Notes: a model not told the origin generated them from the letters alone. DNA of 64,000 bases from Hysterangium stoloniferum (GCA_015178975.1 WHVD01000248.1:1-64000), one strand, 5' to 3'. Shown: positions 1-11,500, counted from the stretch's first letter. Translations and numbers: made by a program.

Positions 1-626
1 CTCATTCCATCTGAATTGCACTATAAGGGTTAATTCCATTTATTGTCCTAATCACCTCCAGCTCCCTTATGGTTGTTTATAATGATTATTTCCCTAGTCA
101 ATATATCATTATCATACCTAGAGTGTCAATATTCTTTGTACATATATTGAGTGGTCAGAACTTCATAGGAAGTGGCCTCACTCCCTGATGACACATAATA
201 AACTCTTGAAATTGGCCTGGGGTATTATTGTTGAGTCAGTTTGAAAAGCTTGGAATGAAAATACTTTACAATACAAAGAAAACTTCCCTGATGGCAAAGT
301 TAATGATATACAAGTGAGTGACACATGGACCATAGCATCTCAATCTGTGAAGACTGGTAATAGTAATTCAAGAAATTATTGAGTTATTTTCTCCATATCA
401 AACTGTCATTGAAAAATCCTCTCCCAGTTCCCAAGAAAAGAAGGATTGTATGGCTTTCAAACAAAGAACAGTGGTAATGTATTTTATCATTTATGCCTAC
501 TTTCCAATCACACACAGGGTGTGAGGGATACCCCTCTCTGGAAAATATAACAGTTTTATTGTATTATATTTCCTATAGTTTTTCCTTATTTTTCCACTAT
601 TTTGAACTCTTCGTTTATATGCATTT
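1..626. other. AT-rich stretch, no gene
   Basis: This stretch is AT-rich and poor in CpG, and no open frame of useful length was found on either strand. Its composition resembles the decayed repeat DNA at 8900-9900 and 56600-60300, so it is probably old repeat DNA interrupted by element A. I do not recognise a family. Confidence 0.4.
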
Positions 627-1472
627 TGTTACGACCGGACAAATCCCGCCGAACTCCAGGCACTAACTCGTATGCCCCCACGCGCTACAAGCACCAATCG
701 TCTGTTTATAGGATTTCCGCCCGGACTCCGTTACGTCAAGACTCGTTACGTTCGACCTCATTAAGACACATATCAGTCACCGGACTTCCCCCGGACCCCG
801 TCTCTGTCTATGTCCGTCTTCGTCCCACGCATCAGTCACCGGAACCCGCTTAGAATCCCGTCACCGCTCTAATCGAGCCCCGTTCCCGTTTTAGTCAAAT
901 GACCTGTCATGATTTAGGACTCTGCTCCCGCTCCGTTCCCGTTATGGGTTATGCTTTGTCACGATTCGGACTCCACTCCGTTCCGTCCCGTTCCTAACAC
1001 CAATTTGGTGTTTACTATTCCCATTTTATGTTTTGCTCGTTTCATCTCATTATTACTGGATTCGGTATGTCATGCATTCCACGGTCTATATAAACTGGCA
1101 GATGTTGTACATACAATCCAGTCAGAAAATTAGCTTAGATTCCCCCCAGTAATCTAATACATTTTCCTCTCTAAAACCCTACTCTTATCAGACCGCTCGC
1201 ACTAGTTGGAGCCCACAGGCTCCGGCACATCTATCTCTCTCGATTATCTCGATTCACGACTCACGACTCACGACCTACGGACTCACGACCTACGACTCAC
1301 GACCTACGACTCACGACCCACAAACCCCTGCCCGGACTCCCCGGGATTCCCGTCCACCTGTCTGAAATTGGACAATACGATCTAGCGAGGGCGCAGCCTA
1401 TAAGCTGAAGCCAAGTCCTACCGGATATCCCGCGGGTTCTCCGGAAACCCGGCCTGAGTGTGTATCCTAACA
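627..1472 (+). repeat. 5' LTR of element A
   Basis: The repeat is 846 bp, starting TGTTACGACC and ending ATCCTAACA (TG...CA). It is matched by 7932-8876, by the LTR of element B at 33513-34984 and in reverse by both LTRs of element C. A TATA-like TCTATATAAACTGG lies at 1083-1096 and probably marks the promoter. A run of short CACGAC-type repeats follows at about 1253-1320. Confidence 0.93.
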
Positions 1473-3212
1473 GTATTTTTCTGACTAATACTCGCAGATT
1501 GTTTTCATTATGCCACCAAGAAGAAGTACACACGCACAGTCATCAATACCTGGACCGTCAACTCTTCGTTCCCCGTTAACTCTGTATACCAGTCAGATGC
1601 TTGCGAACCAGTTGGAACCCATGGAAGAAGCCCGCATCGAAGAAATCCCGGAAGACCTGGATGAATCCGAGCGCGAGGAGACGATTCCGTGGCCCCCGAC
1701 AAGGGCAAAGGGTGTCGAAATCCCTCCTGAAAATCCTCCGCCTTTTCAACGACCGCACACGAGGGATCCTACTTCTGAGTTTTTAGCAGGTACTATAGAT
1801 AAATTCATGACGCACCTGCTAGAAGAACGAAAAAGAAAGGAACAAGAACCCCCACGGTCAAAAGTCAATGCTCCGGAACCCTTCACGGGTTCCAACCCAA
1901 ACAAACTCTCTACTTTCCTCATGCAATGTCGCTTCAATTTCCGCGATCGCGCCGCTGCATTCTCCACAGACTCCCGAAAAGTCAACTACGCACTTTCATA
2001 TTTGTCGGGATCCGCATTTGAAATGGTTCGAACCGGCTTTTAGTGGGATTACCGAGGAAGAGCCGCTCTGGCTTGAAAATTGGGAAGCTTTTGTTGAGGA
2101 GCTTGAAACCAACTTCGGCCCGTAGACCCGACAGGAGAAGCCGAGAATAGTCTCACAAATCTTCATATGAAGGACACGCAGCGCATCATGGACTACATCG
2201 TCCAATTCAATAATCTTGCAGCTCGTTGTCAGTGGGCGATCCCGCTCTCCGCCACCAATTCTACGCCGGTCTGCCGTCCCGCCTTAAAGACGAAGTCTCA
2301 AAGGGAGAAGATGGCAAGCCAAAAACCCTGTCCCGTATGCACCTCAAAGCTCAAAACGCGGACGCACGTTATTGGGAACGTCGCACGGAAGTTGCCCACG
2401 AGACATCCGCGGACAAAATAAACAAGTCCAAGGACAAAAACAATAACAACAATTTGTCAACCAGCAACCAGAACTCCACGCAATCCGACAAGAAGAACGA
2501 TAAAAAGTCTTCGAACAACAACAACAACAATAAGGACAATAAGGACAACAACAAGGGTCAACAGTCCGGCAAGCAAGCCGGAAAACCCGACCTCTCAGGC
2601 AAACTCGGACCTGATGGCAAATTGACTCCACAAGAAAGACAACGTCGTATGGACAACAACCTCTGTCTCTTGTGCGGGAAACCCGGTCATCGAGTCCCAG
2701 AATGTCCGCTGGCAAAAGCAAACTCTTCAAAGGGTCGATCAGCCAAGGCCTCCACGGAAACCCGTCGAAGGATAAAACCGGCTGCCAATTCGAAAAAAGA
2801 GTAAGCAACCCCGCGGACTCCGCGTGGGTTAGGGGTTGCGTTGCCTCTCCGCGCATTCAAGAGTTCACTCGCCTCAACGCATCCGCTCTTTCACATTCTG
2901 ATTCATTTTTCGTTAAACTTATGTCTAATATGATCCCGAAATTCGTTTTTTCAGCTCTCATAGATTCCGGCTTGACTCATTGTTTTTTAGATACAAAATT
3001 CACGCAAAAAAATTCTTTGTCAACTTATTCGATAAATCCCGTCGGTCTCCGCCTCTTCGATGGCACAAGTAATTCGGTTGTTACCCAAGCTTGTGATTTA
3101 CCCATCAGTTTCCCTTGTGGAACATCTCAATTGGTCACTTTCTATGTGACCCAGTTAGACTCAAGTTGCTCGGTGGTTCTAGGACATAAACTGGCTTACC
3201 CGCTACAATCCG

Positions 3213-6200
3213 TTGATTGACTGGATAGCTAACAGTATAACATTCCAGACTCCCGCGGCGACCGAGGAAACTGCGCCTGTCTCGGCCTCCACGGCACCCA
3301 TGGCCTTCCCGGCACCTGCAGTCTCGAGGACTCCTGTGATCCCTACGGCACCTACAGCTTCCCCGGAACCCACGGCACCTCCGTCCATTTCTCTGATTAA
3401 TGCTGCAGCTTTTATTAGGGCTTCAAAAATGGATGGGTCCCAGGCGTTCACTATCAACTTAAAAATTGATGAAGCAACTGGACGTTTCTCAACCCCAGTA
3501 TCCAAATCTGAGCAAGCTGCTGACCTAGAAGGCATCCCGGAGAAATACCATGACTTCGCGGATGTTTTTAGCAAGCGAAAAGCTGACCGGCTTCCGCCTC
3601 ACAGAGAATATGACTTAAAAATCGATCTTGAAGATGGCGCCCAGCCACCCCTAGGACATATTTACCCGCTTTTGTCCACGGAACTATCCGCAATCTGTGA
3701 TTTCCTGGATGAACATTTGTCCATAGGCTTTATTCGACCCTCAAAGTCTCCTTTTGGAGCACCTGTTTTGTTTGTCAGAAAAAAGGATGGATCCCTTCGA
3801 CTATGTGTTGATTTTAGAGGACTCAATGCTGTCACCAAAAAGGACAAATATCCACTCCCACTTATATCTGACCTCCTCGATGCTCCGCGGAATGCCCGGA
3901 TTTACACCAAAATAGATCTCAAGCACGCCTATCATTTGGTCCAGATTGCCGCGGGCGACGAATGGAAAACCACTTTTAGAACCCGCTATGGGGCCTTCGA
4001 GTGGTTGGTCATCCCTTTTGGACTCACTAATGCCCCGTCTGTTTTTCAGCATTTTATCAACGACATTTTCTCTGACATGCTCGATGTATGCGTCATTGTT
4101 TACTTGGATGACATTCTTATCTACTCCGAGAATCCCGTGGAACACGACAAACAAGTCCGTGAAGTTCTCCGGAGACTCAGACAACATGGTTTATTCGCAA
4201 ATGGTAAAAAATGTACTTTTGACACGGACTCCGTGGAATACCTAGGTTTCATGATGGGACCCAATGGACTCCGCATGGACGAAACTAAAGTGCAAGTCAT
4301 CAAAGATTGGCCTGAACCCCGAAAAGTTAAAGATATACAATCCTTCCTCGGCTTTGCCAATTTTTATAGACGTTTTATCCGTGGATATTCGGACATCACG
4401 GTACCCCTTACCCGTCTTACGCGTAAGGGTACTCCGTGGAACTTTAACGATAAGTGTCAAAAAGCTTTCAATCTTTTAAAAAATTCTTTTTCCACAGCTC
4501 CTATTCTGTCGCATTGGAAACCGGACTTCCCGCTCATTGTTGAAACGGATGCCTCCGACTATGCACTTGGAGCCATTCTCTCTATCCAGGACTCCGACGG
4601 AGAAGTCCACCCCGTGGCTTTTCTGTCCCGGACTTTTACCGGAGCAGAGCTCAACTACAACGTTCATGATAAAGAACTTCTGGCAATCTTTTCAGCTTTC
4701 AAAGCGTGGCGACACTATTTGGAAGGTTCAGGAGCTCCTATTGACATTGTAACAGATCACAAAAACCTGGAATACTTTTCTACCACAAAACTCTTGACCC
4801 GTCGGCAGGCCCGCTGGTCTGAATATCTCTCCACCTTCAACATGATTATCCGTTTTCGACCCGGCCGTCTCGGCGGCAAACCCGACGCTTTAACTAGACG
4901 ATGGGACATCTATCCTAAAGAGGGGAGCAACGACTATGCAATGGTAAATCCGCACAACCTGAAACCTATTTTCACGAATCAACAACTTACCGCATCGGTC
5001 CGCGCAACTTTCCTCGTCAATCCCATTGTCCGTGGAATTATCATTATGGATATCGAGAAGTTACATCAAGATATTCTATCGGCAATTCCGCTAGACCCAG
5101 TTACTAAAGCTCATCTGGACAATCCCGTGGACCCTGAGCAACCTCGGTGGTCTCTTGATCAACATGGTTTCGTTAGACTTGACGATCGTATCTATGTACC
5201 GGACTCCGACGGCCTCCACCTCAGGATCCTTCAATACAAACATGATCATCCACTCTCAGGACATTTCGGGTACAACAAAACTCTATCATTAATAAGAAGA
5301 GAATATACTTGGCCTGGACTCCGTGGATTCGTTAAGCACTATTGTAAATCTTGCACTACTTGTCCCCGCTCGAAATCTCAGCGACACAAGCCATACGGCC
5401 TTTTGAAACAACTCCCGTTACCGGAACACCCGTGGAATTCTATATCTATGGATTTCATTGAACACCTACCGGATTCCGAAGGCTTTTCTGCTATTCTAGT
5501 CGTTGTTGACAGATTCTCAAAACAAGGTATATTCATCCCTACTTATGATACAATTACGTCCGTGCAGTTAGCGGAACTTTTCATTATCCATGTATTTTCC
5601 AAGCATGGAGTTCCGTCCCACGTGACTTCCGATAGAGGATCAGAGTTTGTGTCTCACTTCTTTAGATCCCTCAGAAAATCCTTGGACATGACATTACATT
5701 TCACGTCCGGACATCACCCGGAAGGTGACGGACAAACCGAACGCGTCAACCAGACATTGGAACAATACCTCCGCGTTTATTGCAACTATCAACAGGACAA
5801 TTGGAAAACCTTGTTACCACTTGCAGAGTTTGCTTACAACAATGCACCCTCGGCCACTACTGGCGTTTCCCCGTTCTTTGCAAATAAAGGATATAATCCA
5901 AATATTACAGTACATCCAGAACGAAATCTCGCCTCTGTTCGTGCTCAAGAGTTCACCACGGACCTCCACGAGCTCCACGAGGAACTCCGGACTGCAATAC
6001 TGTCCGCCCAAGAGCAATACCAACATTCAGCGGACAAACACCGGATCCCGCCACCCAACTTCAAGATTGGCGACCGTGTTTATGTCAAAGCTCAATTCTT
6101 CTGGACTACCCGTCCATCAAAGAAGCTTGCTGAAAAATATTTAGGTCCCTTTGAAATTATCGCACAAGTAGGTTCAGTTTCTTGGACTCTACGGCTTCCG

Positions 6201-6530
6201 GATAGCATGTGCGTGGTACACCCGGTATTTCATGTCTCTATGCTAGAACCTTGTACTGCTAACACTATCCCGGATCGCGTGCAATCTCCGCCTCCTCCTG
6301 TCGTCATTGACGGAGAACCTGAGTTTGAAATCTCGCAGATTTTAGATTCAAAAATTGACAAGCGTCGATGCACTTGTGAACTGCTTTACTTGGTCAAGTG
6401 GGTGGGTTACGAGGGCACCGATGAAGAAACCTCATGGATTTTGGCCACGGAACTCGGTAATGCTACGGAAATCGTTACTAACTTTCATACAGCTTACCCA
6501 CTCAAACCTGGACCATTATCGTCTCTCTGA
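3213..6530 (+). CDS. Element A pol region: RT, RNase H, integrase, chromodomain
   Basis: A single long frame of 1105 codons inside element A. The order is: low-complexity Pro/Ala/Thr-rich start (about 1-70), reverse transcriptase with a YLDD catalytic box (about 120-330), RNase H (about 410-530), an HHCC zinc-binding part of integrase (about 660-720), the integrase core with the usual HHPEGDGQTER motif (about 730-900), and a chromodomain at the C-terminus (about 1020-1090). A C-terminal chromodomain defines the chromovirus branch of Ty3/Gypsy and is known to guide integration toward marked chromatin. Related but more decayed copies lie in elements B and C. It is a fossil part of element A, not a host gene. 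Confidence 0.9.
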   Translation: MIDWIANSITFQTPAATEETAPVSASTAPMAFPAPAVSRTPVIPTAPTASPEPTAPPSISLINAAAFIRASKMDGSQAFTINLKIDEATGRFSTPVSKSEQAADLEGIPEKYHDFADVFSKRKADRLPPHREYDLKIDLEDGAQPPLGHIYPLLSTELSAICDFLDEHLSIGFIRPSKSPFGAPVLFVRKKDGSLRLCVDFRGLNAVTKKDKYPLPLISDLLDAPRNARIYTKIDLKHAYHLVQIAAGDEWKTTFRTRYGAFEWLVIPFGLTNAPSVFQHFINDIFSDMLDVCVIVYLDDILIYSENPVEHDKQVREVLRRLRQHGLFANGKKCTFDTDSVEYLGFMMGPNGLRMDETKVQVIKDWPEPRKVKDIQSFLGFANFYRRFIRGYSDITVPLTRLTRKGTPWNFNDKCQKAFNLLKNSFSTAPILSHWKPDFPLIVETDASDYALGAILSIQDSDGEVHPVAFLSRTFTGAELNYNVHDKELLAIFSAFKAWRHYLEGSGAPIDIVTDHKNLEYFSTTKLLTRRQARWSEYLSTFNMIIRFRPGRLGGKPDALTRRWDIYPKEGSNDYAMVNPHNLKPIFTNQQLTASVRATFLVNPIVRGIIIMDIEKLHQDILSAIPLDPVTKAHLDNPVDPEQPRWSLDQHGFVRLDDRIYVPDSDGLHLRILQYKHDHPLSGHFGYNKTLSLIRREYTWPGLRGFVKHYCKSCTTCPRSKSQRHKPYGLLKQLPLPEHPWNSISMDFIEHLPDSEGFSAILVVVDRFSKQGIFIPTYDTITSVQLAELFIIHVFSKHGVPSHVTSDRGSEFVSHFFRSLRKSLDMTLHFTSGHHPEGDGQTERVNQTLEQYLRVYCNYQQDNWKTLLPLAEFAYNNAPSATTGVSPFFANKGYNPNITVHPERNLASVRAQEFTTDLHELHEELRTAILSAQEQYQHSADKHRIPPPNFKIGDRVYVKAQFFWTTRPSKKLAEKYLGPFEIIAQVGSVSWTLRLPDSMCVVHPVFHVSMLEPCTANTIPDRVQSPPPPVVIDGEPEFEISQILDSKIDKRRCTCELLYLVKWVGYEGTDEETSWILATELGNATEIVTNFHTAYPLKPGPLSSL

Positions 6531-6736
6531 CCGCACTCCGCGGACCCCGTGTTACGTTTGGACTCATTTTCACTATTCCCTGTCGCCCTATGTCTCTCTT
6601 TGCTTTTACAGGTTCTGACATGTCAAGTCAAGTCTTTAAGCGGACTCTCCGTGGACTTTGGCTTTGACTTTTATTTTTATGTTTTCTTTCACGCTTTACT
6701 TTTATGATTCAATTACTTTTATTCTATACTACTTTT

Positions 6737-7771
6737 TCAGTCTACATTTATGGGACTGTTCTTTTTCCCTGCTTCCTCAGCTATCTCCTCTGGGAGCTCC
6801 GCGACCTCCACGGCAACCCCGTCCTCATCCGATCCGGCATCCTCGGAACTCCCGACTTGCGGCTCTTTATCGACATAGCCGCCATACTCCGCCAGGAACT
6901 TCCAAAACTCCTCGCGGAGTCCGGACAGCTCCTTTGCCACCACAATTTGGACCTTGTTGCTCTTCTGGAGCAACTCGTTTTGGGCCTCGATGCCCTCAGC
7001 GATCCATCCAAGAACCTCGTCCAACCCATACAACCCGTCCGTCCCACTTATGTCTCATGCCCCGGATCCCGTGGCCTGCTCGTGCACAAGCAAGCACCTC
7101 GCCTTGAGGTGCGCGCATTGGTAACATCCCGGCCCCCGGCCGGCCTTTCGGTTGCATTCCGTGTTCCGGTCATTGCAACCGGAACACCGCGGCTCGTTCC
7201 GCATCGGAAGACGGACTGGCGCCGCCTTCCTTGCCTTCTGTTGATATGGTCAGTTTCCGCGGGTATTCCATGGACATGAGGCCTACCTTTTGGGGGCTCT
7301 CTGGCTCCCCCTCGGACTCCGACTCCACCTCTGTCGCTTTGCGCTGAAAATCACAAGTCAGTAAAAGTTGACAAGTTGAATATTGGGACTTACCTTTCCC
7401 GCAACAATGGCGGCCCTCTCCGCGGCCACCCGGGCTTTCTCTGCAGCCACCCGGGCGTTCTCCACGGCCACTCGTGCAGCCTCCTCCGCCTCACATTCCC
7501 TCTCCTTTGCGGCCTCTTCCTCCGCGGCCAATGCTTCCTGGTACTCTCTGTCCAGGGCCTCCTCAGCCTCCCTCGCCTCTCTCTCTGCTGCTTCACGAAG
7601 CTGGCGCTGCTCTTCTCGCCGCACCAACAATTGGGCCGCCGTCCACGGCGCCCGATACGGAGTGCCCGTGGAGGGCCCTGCTGTCGGCATTGGCTTGCGT
7701 GGTGTTGGTTTTGGTCCCATGGTGATGAAGATGGGGGTAATGAAGAAGAAGAAATTTCTATTTTTTTTCAA
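6737..7771 (-). CDS. Antisense zinc-cluster passenger region of element A
   Basis: This gene-like region lies between pol and the 3' LTR but runs opposite to the element. The first frame begins MGPKPTPRKPMPTAGPS near 7771 and becomes an Ala/Glu-rich stretch that looks like a coiled coil. It is followed by short stretches with GT...AG borders that look like introns of about 50 bp. Near 7094-7186 the minus strand encodes cysteines spaced C-X2-C-X6-C-X9-C-X2-C-X6-C, the spacing of fungal Zn2Cys6 clusters, and then a helical, acidic tail. Elements B (32294-33304) and C (35715-36690) keep the same region in the same relative orientation. Zn2Cys6 domains usually bind DNA; whether this one does is unknown. 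I treat it as part of the fossil element, and its exon borders are approximate. Confidence 0.65.
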
Positions 7772-7931
7772 TTTTTATATAGGCTCGTCGCGTTTGAACC
7801 TTACCTTCCAGATCACATGACTCTTTGACACATACGTGTAACCGACATGACTTTTGACACATGCGCGTAGCCGACAAGAACCTTATCGAAGTCTAGAGCC
7901 TCTTTGGGACTTCGGCATAAAGGGAGGATAC

Positions 7932-8876
7932 TGTTACGACCGGACAAATCCTGCCGGACTCCGGGCACTAACTCGTACGCCCCCACACGCTACAAGCACC
8001 AATCGTCTGTTTATAGGATTTCCCGCCCGGACTCCGTTACGTCAAGACTCGTTACGTTCGACCTCATTAAGACACATATCAGTCACCGGACTTCCCCCGG
8101 ACCCTGTCTCTGTCTATGTCCGTCTTCGTCCCACGCATCAGTCACCAGACCCGCTTAGAATCCCGTCACCGCTCTAATCGAGCCCCATTCCCGTTTTAGT
8201 CAAATGACCTGTCACGATTTAGGACTCCGCTCCCGCTCCGTTTCCCGTTATGGGTTATGCTTTGTCACGATTCGGACTCCGCTCCGTTCTGTCCCGTTCC
8301 TAACACCAATTTGGTGTTTACTATTCCCATTTTATGTTTTGCTCGTTTCATCTCATTATTACTGGATTCGGTATGTCATGCATTCCACGGTCTATATAAA
8401 CTGGCAGATGTTGTACATACAATCCAGTCAGAAAATTAGCTTAGATTCCCCCCAGTAATCTAATACATTTTCCTCTCTAAAACCCTACTCTTATCAGACC
8501 GCTCGCACTAGTTGGAGCCCACGGGCTCCGGCGCATCTATCTCTCTCGACTATCTCGATTCACGACTCTCGACTCACGACCTATGACTCACGACCCACGA
8601 ACCCCCGCCCGGACTCCCCGGGATTCCCGTCCGCCTGTCTGAAATTGGACAACACGATCTAGCGAGGGCGCAGCCTATAAGCTGAAGCCAAGTCCTACCG
8701 GATATTCCGCAGGTTTCTCCGGATATTCCGCAGGTTTCTCCGGATATTCCGCAGGTTTCTCCGGATATTCCGCAGGTTTCTCCGGATATTCCGCAGGTTT
8801 CTCCGGATATTCTGCGGGTTTCTCCGGATATTCCGCGGGTTTCTCCGGAAACCCGCCCTGTGTGTGTATCCTAACA
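7932..8876 (+). repeat. 3' LTR of element A
   Basis: The repeat is 945 bp and begins TGTTACGACC right after a purine-rich tract. It ends in ATCCTAACA. It is about 100 bp longer than the 5' LTR because a 21-bp unit near its end has expanded (8700-8847). TATA-like TCTATATAAACTGG is kept at 8391-8404. Confidence 0.93.
8700..8847. repeat. 21-bp minisatellite in the 3' LTR
   Basis: Seven head-to-tail copies of a 21-bp unit containing GGATATTCCGCAGG occur here. The 5' LTR of the same element has only one matching unit. The expansion therefore arose after, or during, the last round of copying, and it makes the two LTRs unequal in length. Open frames across it on the minus strand (YPEKPAE repeats) are products of the repeat, not genes. 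Confidence 0.9.
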
Positions 8877-10103
8877 CAGAGCTTCAACAATAAAACAAGC
8901 AAAGGTCCAGTAATTTAAATACTGATAGATTAATGAGCTGTGCTATGAAGCTTAAACAACTCAAATCAATGCTTATTTTAATTATTGAAAGGTTCAATAG
9001 AACTGTGTATGACTCTTTTAGCAAATAAAAGAACTATTCCTTGAGAATAAGGGCTAGAAGCTGAATATATGTGCAGTACCTTAGCAGAGACTTGATATAA
9101 AGCTTCGGATTCTTGTATGCTTATTTGTAACTATTAATAGTTATTTAACAAGGTGTTAAATAATTTATTAATAGAGAACATAATTTGTATTGGATTAGCT
9201 GAGTGCTTGTACTTGATTAATTCAATAAACTTAGGGCTGGGCCTTGAATAATCTAGTATTGGCAGGGAATTTCAGTAAGGATACTTAGATACTTATTAGG
9301 TTTATTATGTAATTAATAAGCCTAAATGGTAGCTGTGAGGCTGGGGGAACTTAGATGATTAGCTAAGTTCAAGAGTTGCTGACAAAGATTCAAGATGCTG
9401 CAAGTGTAGGTGCTTGCAGTGAGTGTATCAGACTAAGGCTATTATTGTCCTTAGGATGATTAGATAAGCTTCTGAGCTGTGCAGTAAAATGTGTGAGAGA
9501 TAGATGATTTTATTGGAAACTTGGCCCTCCTTATATACATTTTGATAACTAAATGATTAGCTAATTATTTAGTTTATGAGGTCACTAGTTAGATCATAAT
9601 GACCTCATATTCTACTTATTATTTACCCTTTATTTATCACATGATTCTCCTTTGGCTTGAACATGAAGGTTCAAGGCCGCGGTTGTTATGTATTTCTAAG
9701 TTTTTTCCAATTTTTTAAACAATTTCCCCTAACAAATTGCGAAAACAAATATTCAAATGTAATTATATTGCGACGATTAAATTGTACAATATTTGTTTGA
9801 TTTATCCTGAATTTATACAATTTATTTTGTATTTTTATCTAATAAATTGAGCAAGTAATTGAATTTCTACTTTTTATTCTTTTTTGATTAATATGTCGGC
9901 GACTCAGCGCTTATTCACAACGCGCGAGTAATCATGTGACATTCACATGATATTTCAAACTCCGACGCTGACAAAACGCGATTTGAAATACTCGCGCATT
10001 ATCAAGGTGAAATATATATATTTTTATATTATTATAATAAAATATTATATTTATAACTAATTAAAAGTAAATATAATAATTATATAATAATATAAAACCG
10101 GTC
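8877..10103. other. AT-rich decayed repeat DNA, possibly an old LTR
   Basis: No gene was seen. The stretch is CpG-poor up to about 9890. It has a TATA-like CCTTATATAC at about 9529-9538 (a promoter if read on the minus strand). Near 9900-10000 there is GC-richer sequence (AGCGCTTATTCACAACGCGC) resembling the start of the neighbouring LTR-like repeat at 10104. It may be an old related LTR on the minus strand, but its edges cannot be set by eye. Confidence 0.35.
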
Positions 10104-11500
10104 TGGCGCTTATTGCACAACGCGCGGGAATATTCGTCACAACGGTGACATTCGTCACAACGGTGACATTCGTCACAACGGTGACATTCGTCACAACGGT
10201 GACATTCGTCACAACGGTGACATTCGTCACAACGGTGACATTCGTCACAATGGTGACCTTCGTCACAACGGTGACTGTCGTCACAACAAGTGACTGTCGT
10301 CACAACGGTGACTGTCGTCACAACGGTGACTGTCGTCACAACAAGTGACCGTCGTCACAAAATGCGACGACTTGTCACAAACGCGACACGCGCGGGAAAA
10401 TTATGTAATCAGCGCGCGCACGAAATCAGCAACTTCGCGACGCGCGAGAACATTACATCAGCATATATGCTACAATGGAAAGTAGCAGAAACTCCTGGAA
10501 TATTCCAGCAGATTCCAGGTAAAATAGCTAAAAATAGGTAAAACAAGTAGCTAGAACATTCTCCCATGTCTCAGATTTTACTGTATATAAGGAGCTCTGC
10601 TCCACCACTGAAATATAACTCATTTTAACCCATTTACTACACCACATCAGTGTGCCACTGCATCAGCAGTAATATTCCACCCCTAGTTGGGCTGTTGGAT
10701 AAATATATATAAACACTTAGTCACCTCTAGTTGAGCTGCTGACCTAAGCTATCTCAGGATCCCTTTGCCACCTCTAGTTGAGCTTCTGGTAATAATCCTA
10801 CCCCCTTGTCACCTCTAGTTGAGCTTCTGACAAACAACTTGTTCCTCTTTTTGCCACCTCTTAGTTGAGTAGCTGGCTATCCTTTATTACTAATCCACCT
10901 CTAGTTGAGTTGTTGGCTATAAATTAAAGTAATAAATATTTTAGGTTATATTGAGATTAGAAATACATATATTCTAATTTCTACCCGGTTTTTGGCATAA
11001 ATAAATACTGAGAATATTCTTGCAGAATCCTTAAGACTACATTAAGATCCTGATAAGTTAGTATCACAGTAGACCCTGTAGGTTAGTGTAAATAAAGCAT
11101 ATATTAGCCAAATAGTGTTTTATTCTATATCTAATCTTTTGACCTGTTTATAAATATTTTTACTGTTTGATAAATAGTATAAAATATATATAAACTAGCT
11201 AGAATCGAAGTCGAATCTAGTTTCGGAATCAGTGAATTGTTATTCATATTTTAGTAGTGTTTTTACAGAAAAAGAACAAGCTTGCACAAGCAGCTCTCAA
11301 AACCTTCTTTGCGAAGTAGGGTGCATATATTCAAGTAAACTCTTGACTTCAGGGGTTCTAAGTCTATTTAGGCTGCCACTGATTAATATCAAATACTTAA
11401 ATTATTTTACCTTGCAGTGAATTGAGTATTTGCACATTTTGATAGAGCATTGGACTCCTTTTTCGGAAAATAGTATTAAAATAAGGCTAATACATCACAG
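10104..11500 (+). repeat. Large LTR-like repeat (1.4 kb), copy 1
   Basis: The same repeat occurs in reverse at 49316-50882 inside element D. Both copies share the ends TCTGGCGCTTATTG and TACATCACAG, so this is a defined mobile unit. It has the look of a solo LTR: TG...CA-type ends, a TATA-like TGTATATAAGGAGC at about 10581-10594, and no gene. Between 10625 and 10925 a motif close to CACCTCTAGTTGAGCTGCTG recurs about six times. CGGTC occurs just outside both ends (10099-10103 and 11501-11505) and may be a target duplication, but the copy in element D has no matching one. Confidence 0.6.
10128..10375. repeat. GTGAC/GTCAC minisatellite
   Basis: About 13 tandem copies of an 18-bp unit (GTGACATTCGTCACAACG and close variants) lie just inside the start of the LTR-like repeat. 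Each unit holds an inverted GTGAC/GTCAC pair. The copy at 50462-50815 has a different monomer at the same place. The open frames across it on both strands are repeat artefacts. Confidence 0.88.

Larger units (their letters stand above)
627..8876 (+). mobile_element. Element A: Ty3/Gypsy chromovirus, nearly complete
   Basis: An LTR retrotransposon of about 8.25 kb. Parts in order are: 5' LTR (627-1472), gag region (about 1510-2800) with an Asn-rich stretch and a CCHC zinc knuckle near 2690, protease region (about 2850-3250), a long pol frame (3213-6530), an antisense gene-like region (about 6690-7771), a purine-rich tract just before the 3' LTR (about 7919-7931), and the 3' LTR (7932-8876). 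No usual TGG primer-binding site follows the 5' LTR, so self-priming is possible. The LTRs differ by roughly 2-3%, mostly C/T and G/A changes at CpG plus one tandem-repeat expansion, so insertion is fairly recent. The coding part is broken by a few changes (about three). The 5-bp flanks do not match (CATTT and CAGAG), which is odd for a simple insertion. Confidence 0.93.

Noticed and set aside
8675-8902. A YPEKPAE repeat protein on the minus strand
   Set aside because: It is the translation of the 21-bp minisatellite within the 3' LTR of element A.
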